Shown piece by piece: positions 35,105 to 42,334 of a stretch of DNA of 64,000 bases. The notes beneath the pieces are model-generated. The model had not been told where the DNA came from and did not search any database. It saw only the letters and a program-made list of their open reading frames with translations. Each line of letters opens with the position of its first letter. Within the stretch, counting starts at the first letter, position 1. The stretch covers positions 62,001-126,000 of the forward strand of contig NZ_JPLA01000001.1 in NCBI RefSeq assembly GCF_001010355.1. The letters are read 5' to 3'. This stretch comes from Dyella japonica DSM 16301 (GTDB lineage Bacteria; Pseudomonadota; Gammaproteobacteria; Xanthomonadales; Rhodanobacteraceae). Both the position numbers and the translations under genes were made by a program.

Positions 35105-35632
35105 TCAGCCCGCCGGCACCGTGAAGCTGGGCTCGGTCGGCTCCTGCACACTGACATCGCGCTCCCAGCCCTCGTTTTCCAGCTTCAGATGCTGGATGGC
35201 CACGGCGTTCGCATTCGCATCCAGGTCCGGCAACGCCTGGTATTCGGAGACCCAGCAACGGAACAGCCGATAGGCGATCGCCAGCTGCCCGGCCTCGTTG
35301 TAGACCTCCAGGATCAGGTCCTTGCGAAAATCCTTCAGCGATACCTCGGCGCCCAGTCCCGCGCCGAAGTTCCACACTTTGTTCGCCCACTTTTCGAACT
35401 CAAGATCATGCGTGACGCCACGCTCGATCGTGATCGCCTCGAACTCGGTACGTCCCGGCGATTTGCGGCTGCTGCTGGGATCGCCTCCTTCGCGGTGCTT
35501 GACCACCTCGGTGGTGCGCTTGAGCCCGGAGACCTTGCTGACGCCCGCCACATAACGGCCGTCCCACTTCACCCTGAACTTGAAATTCTTGTAGGGGTCG
35601 AAGCGCTGCGCATTGACGCTGAACTGAGCCAT
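35105..35632 (-). CDS. Tail tube protein (gp19-like)
   Basis: 175 residues from ATG 35632, with GAGGA eight bases ahead overlapping the sheath stop. It has the tube family pattern: YKNFKFRVKWDGRYVAGVSKVSGLKRTTEVVKHREGGDPSSSRKSPG, then FEAITIERGVTHDLEFEKWANKVW and VSEYQALPDLDANANAVAIQHLKLENEGWERD. The tube forms the inner hexameric channel that carries cargo. The strong match to phage and Afp1/Pvc1 tube proteins makes this certain at family level. Ten bases separate it from the sheath. Confidence 0.96.
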   Translation of the reverse strand: MAQFSVNAQRFDPYKNFKFRVKWDGRYVAGVSKVSGLKRTTEVVKHREGGDPSSSRKSPGRTEFEAITIERGVTHDLEFEKWANKVWNFGAGLGAEVSLKDFRKDLILEVYNEAGQLAIAYRLFRCWVSEYQALPDLDANANAVAIQHLKLENEGWERDVSVQEPTEPSFTVPAG

Positions 35633-35642
35633 GACATTGTCC

Positions 35643-37229
35643 TCAGGTCTGGATCTGGCCGGCCATCTGCTGCAGCTGGATGACCACGAATTCGGCGGGC
35701 TTGAGCGGCGCAAAACCGACCACGATGTTCACGATGCCGAGGTTGATGTCGTTCTGCGTGGTCGTCTCGCTATCGCATTTGACGAAATAGGCGTCGGTGG
35801 GCGTCTTGCCCTGGAAAGCCCCCTGGCGGAACAGGTTCTGCATGAAGGCGCCGACGTTGAGTCGAATCTGCGCCCACAGCGGATTGTCGTTGGGCTCGAA
35901 CACCACCCACTGCGTGCCGCGGAACAGACTTTCCTCGATGTACAGCGCCAGTCTGCGGACCGGGATGTACTTGTAGTCGTCGGCAAGCAGGTCTGCACCG
36001 CGCAACGTTCGCGAGCCCCACACCACCGGGCCGCTCAGCGGAAAACTGCGCAGGCAGTTCACGCCGATGGGATTGAGCAGGCCGTTCTCATCATCGGTCA
36101 GTACGGTCGACAGGCCCTGCACGCCGTTGAGCGACGCATCGAGTCCAGCGGGCGCCTTCCACACCCCTCGCTGGCTGTCGGTGCGCGCCATGATGCCGGC
36201 GACGATGCCGCACGGCACGAAGGTATCGAGCTGGCTCTGCCGTGCCGGGTCTGATTCGATCACGCGCGGGAAGAACACCGCCGCATTGCGTGCCGATATC
36301 GAACTGAGATTGAGCGAGGGCAGATCGACCTTGCTCGCGCTGCTCCACGCCAACGGAGGATCCACGATCAGCATGGCCCGGCGGGCCACGCACAAAGCCA
36401 GGGCGTCCTGGTAGACCGCGCTCTCGGTTTCGCCACCGCGCACATCGGCGGGAATACACAGCAGATTGAACAGATCCGTCTTCTTCAGCGCATACATGCC
36501 GGTCTTGGCATTTTCGTCGCCGTCGTAGGTGGTCCGATCCAGCCCCGCACTGTCGACCGCCTGCCCCGTCACGCCGCTCGACGTGCCGTCCTGGTCCCAC
36601 ACCGTGCTGCCCTGTGGCGGATTGTTTGGCATGACCGCCGGTACGGCCGTCGCCGGCAGGCTGAGGCTGGCGGCAACGCGTATGAGCGAAGAATTGGCCA
36701 GCAATACGCGATCGACGCGACGCGGACTCTCCTTCACGCTGAGGTTGAGGAAGCTCTCCTGTGCGCCGGTGGTCATGTTGCGCACCGTCATGTTGAACAG
36801 GTCCGCCGCTGCCAGGCCATACTGGGCAGCCACATCGGGGGAGCCCTGGCTGTCGATGCGCACGCGCAGCTTATTGCCCCAGGTCCCCGCCGAGGCCGCC
36901 TCCAGCGGCAGGTTGGCGATGGCGAGCTGCGCCTTGGCCGTGCTGGCATCGCCTTTGTACAGACGCACGATGATCGCCTGCGAGCCGCCATTGAGATAGA
37001 AATCGCGAACCGCGTAGCCCATCGGATAGTTGGGATCGAGCGCGCCGAAATTCCGCTCGTAATCGCCGTAGCTGAAGATGGTCACCGGACCGTCGGGGTC
37101 CGTATCCGTGGCCCCTTGCGCGGCGCGTCCGATGAAGGCGGTAATCGAGGTGGCAACCCCGGTGATGGTGCGTACACCGCTGGGGATCTCTTCGACATAG
37201 ACGCCCGGGTAACTCAGCGTGACAGGCAT
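35643..37229 (-). CDS. Contractile tail sheath protein
   Basis: 528 residues from ATG 37229, with GAGGAAA seven bases upstream; a longer open frame to 37346 lacks such a signal. The N-terminus (TLSYPGVYVEEIPSGVRTITGVATSITAFIGRA) is the standard sheath opening, followed by FGALDPNYPMGYAVRDFYLNGGSQAIIVRL and, near the end, VWGSRTLRGADLLADDYKYIPVRRLALYIEESLFRGTQWVVFEPND and QNDINLGIVNIVVGFAPLKPAEFVVIQLQQMAG, all matching phage/Afp sheaths. The sheath surrounds the tube and contracts on firing. Only one sheath gene is present in the operon; Afp and PVC carry three. Confidence 0.97.
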   Translation of the reverse strand: MPVTLSYPGVYVEEIPSGVRTITGVATSITAFIGRAAQGATDTDPDGPVTIFSYGDYERNFGALDPNYPMGYAVRDFYLNGGSQAIIVRLYKGDASTAKAQLAIANLPLEAASAGTWGNKLRVRIDSQGSPDVAAQYGLAAADLFNMTVRNMTTGAQESFLNLSVKESPRRVDRVLLANSSLIRVAASLSLPATAVPAVMPNNPPQGSTVWDQDGTSSGVTGQAVDSAGLDRTTYDGDENAKTGMYALKKTDLFNLLCIPADVRGGETESAVYQDALALCVARRAMLIVDPPLAWSSASKVDLPSLNLSSISARNAAVFFPRVIESDPARQSQLDTFVPCGIVAGIMARTDSQRGVWKAPAGLDASLNGVQGLSTVLTDDENGLLNPIGVNCLRSFPLSGPVVWGSRTLRGADLLADDYKYIPVRRLALYIEESLFRGTQWVVFEPNDNPLWAQIRLNVGAFMQNLFRQGAFQGKTPTDAYFVKCDSETTTQNDINLGIVNIVVGFAPLKPAEFVVIQLQQMAGQIQT

Positions 37230-37263
37230 GGCTGTTTCCTCGTCAATGGCTTCGGTTCGAGCA

Positions 37264-37545
37264 TCATTCCGGCGGCTTGCGGCCGGGATGATTGAGCGCG
37301 TAAAGCACGGCGCCATCAGGCAGGCGATCGCAGCGCAGCTCCCCACGCTCTACGAGTTCGCCTAGCGTTCGCTTGATGTGTTGCCGCTCCATCTCGTAAC
37401 GCTGTTGCGGGAGCCACCAGCTGACGATGCCATCGAGGGTGTCGGCCGCGTTCGGATGACGTTGCAGATAGGTGAGCACGGCACTGGCCACTTCATTCCT
37501 GCCTGCATCGTCGCTGGCTTTCCTCTCGATCACTGGTGTCTCCAC
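37264..37545 (-). CDS. Small winged-helix-like protein, first gene of the eCIS operon
   Basis: 93 residues from GTG 37545. The core (SAVLTYLQRHPNAADTLDGIVSWWLPQQ, then IKRTLGELVERGELRCDRLPDGAVLYAL) has the helix-helix-wing layout of a winged helix domain with the last strand pair forming the wing. It lies 34 bases ahead of the sheath gene and is the first gene after a sigma-54-type promoter. Longer in-frame starts would overlap that promoter and give a compositionally odd N-terminus. A DNA-binding autoregulator is the most likely role, but such domains also serve as protein docking modules. Confidence 0.7.
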   Translation of the reverse strand: METPVIERKASDDAGRNEVASAVLTYLQRHPNAADTLDGIVSWWLPQQRYEMERQHIKRTLGELVERGELRCDRLPDGAVLYALNHPGRKPPE

Positions 37546-37564
37546 AGTCCGCCGTGAGCACGAG

Positions 37565-37579
37565 GCAAGTGGCATGCCA
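37565..37579 (-). promoter_or_regulatory. Sigma-54-type -24/-12 promoter of the eCIS operon
   Basis: On the minus strand the 15 bases read TGGCATGCCACTTGC, matching the consensus TGGCAC-N5-TTGC with GG and GC exactly ten bases apart. Transcription would begin about 12 bases further, close to the first gene. The nearby AAA+ regulator (37775-38770) is the natural activator. Upstream activating sequences were not identified. Confidence 0.65.
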
Positions 37580-37774
37580 CGCCTTGAACGCTGGCGAACG
37601 CGATCACATCGCGCTGTGGCGAGATCGGGCAAGCACGCTTCCCGGGTCATCTTTGACCCGGATGTCGTGGCGACTGGGTCTACCCGCACCCACGCGGACA
37701 CCGGTGACGCCGCGAATGAACGCGCAAAACAGCAGCGTGCGGCGTCAACGTGATCCCGTGGCGGGAACGTGCGG

Positions 37775-38770
37775 CTACGGCTGCGCCCGGAAGCGCCGCG
37801 TATCGATGCCGTGCTTCTTGAGCAGCTTGCCCAGTTGCCGCCGCTCGGTGCCGGACAGGCGCGCCGCCGAGCTGACGTTGCCACTGGTGCATATCATCAG
37901 CCGCGTGAGGTAGCGGCGCTCGAAGGCGAGCATGGCATGGCCCTTCGCCACCAGATAGCGCATGTCCATCGGCTCCGCCGCGTGCGCATCGACCGCCTCG
38001 ATCTCCTTGTCGCCGGTGATGTCGACCAGTTCGGCGATCGCCGACACGTCGACAACGGACTGATCCGTGCGCATGTACGCGCGCAGCGCCACGTTCTCGA
38101 CCTCCCGCACATTGCCCGGCCACGGATAGGCGCAAAGCATCTGCATGGCCTCGTCAGTCCATGTCTTGCTCGGGCCATCGAGGCGCTGCGCCGCCAGCTT
38201 GAGGAAGTGCGCGGCGAGCAGCGGTATATCCCCTTCCCGCTCGCGCAACGGCGGCAGCCGGATGTACAGCGCGTTCAGGCGGTACTCCAGATCCTGCCGA
38301 AACTGGCCATCGGCCACGCACTGATGCAGGCTGCGATTGGTGGCCGCGATCACCCGCGCATTGGAAACGCGCGAGTTGCCGCCGCCGATCGGGCGGAACT
38401 CGTTGTTCTCCAGAAAACGCAGCAAGGTGACCTGGGCTTTGGGCGATAGTGCGTCGACTTCATCGAGAAACAAGCTGCCGCCGCGGGCATGATCGATCAG
38501 GCCGGGCTGTGCACTCTTGGCATCGGTATACGCGCCGCGTTCATGACCGAACAGCTCGTTCTCGATCAGGTTGTCGGGCAAGGCGCCGCAGTTCACCGGA
38601 ACGAAGGGACAGTCGCGGCGACAACTTGCGTAGTGGATCTCGCGCGCCGCCAACTCCTTGCCCGTGCCGGTTTCGCCTTCGACCAGCACGGCCACGTCAC
38701 ATGCGGCATAGCGGCGAAATTGTTCGCAGGCAGTCAGAAACGCTGCGGATTGGCCGAGCATGGCACGCAT
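37775..38770 (-). CDS. AAA+ sigma-54-type enhancer-binding regulator with Fis-like HTH, no receiver domain
   Basis: 331 residues from ATG 38770 (GGGAAA eight bases ahead; GTG 38776 is too close). Walker A GETGTGKE is at 32-39, the sigma-54 contact loop reads GAYTDA at 79-84, Walker B SLFLDEVD at 99-106, and sensor/arginine segments (NRSLHQ, FRQDLEYRLNAL) follow. The C-terminus (GNVSSAARLSGTERRQLGKLLKKHG) is a Fis-type helix-turn-helix. There is no N-terminal sensory domain, so regulation is likely by expression or partner proteins. The canonical loop is GAFTGA; the second glycine is replaced by Asp, which may weaken or change sigma-54 contact. Its place just upstream of the eCIS promoter makes it the likely operon activator. 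Confidence 0.85.
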   Translation of the reverse strand: MRAMLGQSAAFLTACEQFRRYAACDVAVLVEGETGTGKELAAREIHYASCRRDCPFVPVNCGALPDNLIENELFGHERGAYTDAKSAQPGLIDHARGGSLFLDEVDALSPKAQVTLLRFLENNEFRPIGGGNSRVSNARVIAATNRSLHQCVADGQFRQDLEYRLNALYIRLPPLREREGDIPLLAAHFLKLAAQRLDGPSKTWTDEAMQMLCAYPWPGNVREVENVALRAYMRTDQSVVDVSAIAELVDITGDKEIEAVDAHAAEPMDMRYLVAKGHAMLAFERRYLTRLMICTSGNVSSAARLSGTERRQLGKLLKKHGIDTRRFRAQP

Positions 38771-39132
38771 CGTCACTTTCCCGGAACCCTGTTGGGGAAG
38801 GCCAGGCCAGCGCTATCCAAAGCAATCCACACCCTGAAAACTGCGGATGAGCGGCGGTACGTGCCGCAAATATAGGCGCGCGGGCGGAAGCCTCATATCT
38901 GCACTTGGTTATATTAAGCGAGACATCCATGGCTTTGTAGTGCTTGCAACCACGAAAACGCGATGTTGGATTTCATCGGTTATGACGCGGCAGCGGGCCG
39001 CCCGACGAGTGACATCGAACATCTACGCATAGCGTCGTAGGTAAATTCACCTAGCCTCGATGGCATATCGGGCGCACGCTGATGACATGAGCGCAAGAGC
39101 AAGCGTGATGCGTCACTTCAAACGCATCTGCG
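38771..39132. other. Intergenic region upstream of the regulator
   Basis: About 360 bases with no convincing gene. It is more A+T-rich between 38900 and 39060 and should hold the regulator promoter. It includes the palindrome described at 39038-39053. A TAATAT-like element is present on the minus strand near 38915 but without a clear -35. Confidence 0.5.
39038..39053. promoter_or_regulatory. TAGGT-N6-ACCTA inverted repeat, LuxR/NarL-type site candidate
   Basis: TAGGTAAATTCACCTA has perfect five-base arms around six bases. It lies 268 bases before the regulator start. A similar GTAGGTAAA core occurs at 51278-51291 upstream of a DUF1254 gene. Resemblance to NarL/FixJ-type response-regulator sites is inference. 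Confidence 0.3.
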
Positions 39133-39444
39133 CTAGGGAAGCTTGAATTTGCGCGTGGCGCGCAGCGGCCAGATGGAAGTGAAACTGGCGCCGCCGGCCA
39201 CGCGGAACGCCGCTGAAACGCCGTTCAGCAAGCCCAATCCCTCCAGCACATCTTTCGCGCGCCGAAACGAAAGTCGCGGGTCGGAGGCGAGCATGAAAAG
39301 ATTGATCTCCTTCGGGCTGACGTCGTAGCCCTCCAGCTCGACGCCCTTGCCCAAGGCCTCCTTGAGCTTTGCCTCGATCGTCGCGAGGAAGGCTTCGTCG
39401 GCCAGGGATTTCCGCCAGAATTTGATGACAAGCTGATAGTCCAT
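39133..39444 (-). CDS. Conserved-looking hypothetical protein
   Basis: 103 residues from ATG 39444; the longer open frame upstream is rich in Arg/Trp and unlikely. Sequence is MDYQLVIKFWRKSLADEAFLATIEAKLKEALG, then VSPKEINLFMLASDPRLSFRRAKDVLEGLG. Strand-helix-helix pattern, no catalytic motif, no signal peptide. It is antisense-adjacent to the cytochrome gene and on the same strand as the eCIS regulator but 360 bases away, so a shared role is not supported. Family is not recognised. Confidence 0.6.
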   Translation of the reverse strand: MDYQLVIKFWRKSLADEAFLATIEAKLKEALGKGVELEGYDVSPKEINLFMLASDPRLSFRRAKDVLEGLGLLNGVSAAFRVAGGASFTSIWPLRATRKFKLP

Positions 39445-39600
39445 CGGTTGATTGTATGCCCGCACGCGCCGCTTCTGCCGAAATGAGCCGCGCGCCCAGG
39501 TGACAAGCCAGCCGGACAGCCAGGCGACCGGAATTTCTTGCCGCGAGTACACTGTGGCTATGCAGGCTGGCCAGTCACCGCGATTCCGGAGTGCACCGCC

Positions 39601-40548
39601 ATGAACGCTTCCAGCGCCGTCGCGACCCGTGGCGCTTCCGTGACGCCCGAACCCTCAGGGACCGCTGCACGTCTGATTTACCGGCATACGCTGCCGATCC
39701 GGATCATGCACTGGATCAACGTGATCGCCTTGACGCTGATGCTGTTCAGCGGGCTGCAGATCTTCAACGCGCATCCGTATCTGTATTGGGGCAATCGATC
39801 CGACCAGGGCACGGCCTGGCTGGCAATGGATGCGCACCAGGATGCCGCCGGAAATCTCGTCGGCACCACGCGTATCGGCCAGCATCAAGTCAACAGCACC
39901 GGCGTACTCGGCGTATCCAAGGGCAGCGACGGGACACCCGTGGCGCGCGGCTTTCCATCCTGGCTGACGGTCCCCAGCGCCGGCTGGCTGGCGATGGGCA
40001 GGCGCTGGCATTTCTTCTTTGCGTGGGTGTTTGTGCTCAACGGGCTTTGCTATATCAGCTACTCGATCGCCAGGAGGCACCTGCAGCGCGACATGTGGCC
40101 CACGCGTGCGGACTGGCGCGGCATCGGCCGCTCCATCCTCGATCACATCCGTTTCAGGCACCCCCATGGCGCCGAGGCGCTGCGCTACAACATCCTGCAG
40201 CGGCTGGCGTACCTGACCGTGATCTTCATCTTCGGCGTTGGCATCGTGTTGATGGGACTGGCGATGTCGCCGCGCATGGATGCGGTGCTTTCGCCCTTGG
40301 TGGAAGCGGTGGGTGGACGCCAGTCGGCAAGGTCGATTCATTTCATCGTCGCCTGGGCGTTTGTCGCCTTCGTGCTGATTCATGTATTCGAGGTGCTGAT
40401 CAGCGGCGTGTTCAACCAGCTGCGCGGAATGATCACGGGCTACTACAAGGTGGATGCGGTCGTACCCGAGCCAGTAGAGCCCGCCGTACCCGCCGATCCT
40501 GTCGTTGCCGAACCAGCGCCGATCGCGGAGGACCCTCGTCATGAGTGA
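39601..40548 (+). CDS. Cytochrome b/b6-type membrane subunit (cytochrome b561-like)
   Basis: 315 residues from ATG 39601 with GGAG upstream. It has about four or five membrane helices: IMHWINVIALTLMLFSGLQIF, WHFFFAWVFVLNGLCYISYS, LAYLTVIFIFGVGIVLMGLAM and IHFIVAWAFVAFVLIHVFEVLISG, each with histidines placed to bind b-type haem. A periplasmic loop contains GxS-type repeats and the C-terminus is proline-rich. The stop overlaps the next gene (ATGAGTGA), so it should deliver or accept electrons for the molybdopterin protein, like MsrQ for MsrP or a formate/thiosulfate-type cytochrome b. Confidence 0.85.
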   Translation: MNASSAVATRGASVTPEPSGTAARLIYRHTLPIRIMHWINVIALTLMLFSGLQIFNAHPYLYWGNRSDQGTAWLAMDAHQDAAGNLVGTTRIGQHQVNSTGVLGVSKGSDGTPVARGFPSWLTVPSAGWLAMGRRWHFFFAWVFVLNGLCYISYSIARRHLQRDMWPTRADWRGIGRSILDHIRFRHPHGAEALRYNILQRLAYLTVIFIFGVGIVLMGLAMSPRMDAVLSPLVEAVGGRQSARSIHFIVAWAFVAFVLIHVFEVLISGVFNQLRGMITGYYKVDAVVPEPVEPAVPADPVVAEPAPIAEDPRHE

Positions 40549-41296
40549 TCGCCGATCGTTTCTGCGCATGGCCGGCATGGGCGCTGTGGGCATCCTGCTG
40601 GCCGGTTGCGACCGTATCTCCCAGAGCGGCCTCGGCACCCGTGTGCTGGGCAGCGCCGAGGGCCTGAACCGTCGCGTGCAGGCGCTGCTCTCGCCTTCCA
40701 GCGCGATGGCGAAGGAATATTCCGAGGCGGACATCTCGCCGGTGTTCCATCCCAATGGCACCACGATGCCAGGCACGCCCGCCTATCAGGCCTTGATGGC
40801 GAACCAGTTCCGCGATTACAAACTGCAGGTGGACGGACTGGTCAGCCGTCCGGCGATGCTGTCGATCGCCGACCTCAAGGCGCTGGATGACCGCACCCAG
40901 ATCACCCGGCACGATTGCGTGGAAGGCTGGAGCGCGATCGGCAAGTGGCGTGGCACCCTGCTCTCGGCCGTGCTCGACCACGTGGGCGTGAGCCCGCAGG
41001 CGGCCTTCGTCGTCTTTCATTGCTTCGATGAAATGGACGTGGATACGCCCTACTACGAGAGCGTGGACATCCGCGAAGCGAGGCACCCGCAGACCCTGCT
41101 CGCCTTCGAATTGAACGATCAGCCACTGCCGGTGCCCAATGGCGCACCCTTGCGCCTGCGCCTAGGCCGGCAGCTCGGCTACAAGCAGGCTAAGTACATC
41201 AGCCGCATCGAGCTGGTGAGCTCGTTCGAGGACATCGGCGACGGCAAGGGCGGCTACTGGGAAGACCAGGGCTACGAGTGGTACGCGGGCATCTGA
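40541..41296 (+). CDS. Molybdopterin-dependent oxidoreductase (sulfite oxidase/MsrP-like) with Tat-lipoprotein signal
   Basis: 251 residues. N-terminal twin-arginine signal DRRSFLRM at 3-10, followed by a hydrophobic stretch ending LAGC at 20-23, so the protein should be Tat-exported and lipidated at Cys23. The catalytic domain contains HDCVEGWSAIGKW with the molybdenum-ligand Cys126, and later FHCFDEMDVDTPYYESVD and APLRLRLGRQLGYKQAKYI, typical of the SUOX/YedY fold. It should be periplasmic and paired with the cytochrome b subunit encoded just before it. Substrate (sulfite, methionine sulfoxide or other) cannot be told. The dimer domain of sulfite oxidases is missing, as in YedY. Confidence 0.9.
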   Translation: MSDRRSFLRMAGMGAVGILLAGCDRISQSGLGTRVLGSAEGLNRRVQALLSPSSAMAKEYSEADISPVFHPNGTTMPGTPAYQALMANQFRDYKLQVDGLVSRPAMLSIADLKALDDRTQITRHDCVEGWSAIGKWRGTLLSAVLDHVGVSPQAAFVVFHCFDEMDVDTPYYESVDIREARHPQTLLAFELNDQPLPVPNGAPLRLRLGRQLGYKQAKYISRIELVSSFEDIGDGKGGYWEDQGYEWYAGI

Positions 41297-41375
41297 AGCG
41301 CATACGACCACATCCGAACCTGCCCATCGAGCATGGACAGGTCCGGACCGCCGCATGACACTAACGCGGCGGCTA

Positions 41376-42077
41376 TTACATCGGCGGCGCCGTACCGTTG
41401 AGCCCGACCGCGACCAATCCGGCTGCCACCGGATTGCCCGGCTTGCCGGCCACGAACACATGCGCACCCTTGACGATGGCACTCTTGTCGGCGGGAGCGA
41501 AGGTCACGATCGGCGTGCTCGCCGTCACCTTGATGGTCTTTTCACCCGAACCGTAATCGACCACCAGCGTGCGTGCGCCATCGCCCGCAGCCGTTTTCAC
41601 CGTACCGTTGGTCATCGCCGACTGCATGACCGGCCTGCCGGACGCGTTGCTCTTGACGGTGCCATTGGTCATCGCCGACGACATCACGCTGCCGTTGGTC
41701 ATGGCCGAGCCGCCGCCATGGGCCGGCAGATCCCAGGGATAATCACCCAGGCCCGTGCCCTTCATCGCCGGCGGAAACACCACCACCTCCAATGCGTTGG
41801 CAGCGCCGCCCTGCGGCACATTGGCCGAACCGATATACGAGCCGGGCTGGATCGCTTCCAGACTGCTCGGCACCACGCCGGTGATGCGGGTATCGGCCGC
41901 CATCGCGACATTTTGCGTGCCCGTCGCCGTCTGCACGGTAAAGCCGGTGGCCGTTACCTCAGTCACGGTGCCGCGCACATGCACGGCTTGCTCCGCGGCG
42001 ATGGCAGGCACGGCGGCCGTCATGGCGATGGCCATGCCGGCCAGCCACAGTTTCTGTTTCAGGGTTCCATGTTTCAT
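41376..42077 (-). CDS. Secreted DUF5666-like protein with tandem AMTNG repeats
   Basis: 233 residues from ATG 42077 with GGAGG nine bases ahead. Signal peptide 1-28 ends in AIAA. Two OB-like beta domains (VHVRGTVTEVTATGFTVQTATG, then TLVVDYGSGEKTIKVTASTPIV) resemble DUF5666, linked by a short region carrying three SAMTNG(S/T)V repeats. It should be periplasmic. No partner gene is evident. The family has no defined function; the repeats are the notable feature. Confidence 0.75.
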   Translation of the reverse strand: MKHGTLKQKLWLAGMAIAMTAAVPAIAAEQAVHVRGTVTEVTATGFTVQTATGTQNVAMAADTRITGVVPSSLEAIQPGSYIGSANVPQGGAANALEVVVFPPAMKGTGLGDYPWDLPAHGGGSAMTNGSVMSSAMTNGTVKSNASGRPVMQSAMTNGTVKTAAGDGARTLVVDYGSGEKTIKVTASTPIVTFAPADKSAIVKGAHVFVAGKPGNPVAAGLVAVGLNGTAPPM

Positions 42078-42334
42078 GACTAACAACCTCCAGTGGAAAT
42101 AACGGATCAGGTGGTGATCACAGTTACTTCGCCACAGGTCGCCTGAAGGTTACTCGGCGATGTTGGGGCGGGATGTGAATGGCATGCGGTGCAGAGGCGC
42201 GCCGTTTGCACAAGGTTGACAGCCGGTTCACCGGCGACGTGAGACTGCTGTGCAATCACCAGCCGACTGCCGGGCCGCCGTGGCGCGCACCTTCAGACGT
42301 GCGGAAGCGGCGGCCAGACGTGGGAATGATCGTC

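Noticed and set aside
10065-37545. Interpretation of the contractile genes as a prophage or R-type tailocin
   Set aside because: Terminase, portal, capsid, tape measure and typical phage regulators are missing, while eCIS-specific AAA ATPase, DUF4255 and DUF4157 are present.
10065-37545. Interpretation as a type VI secretion system
   Set aside because: No TssJ, TssL, TssM, TssK or Hcp-type genes; sheath is a single phage-like protein rather than TssB/TssC.
37264-37884. Long form of the winged-helix protein starting at 37884
   Set aside because: It would run through the sigma-54-type promoter and has an Arg/Ser/Cys-rich N-terminus unlike a protein.
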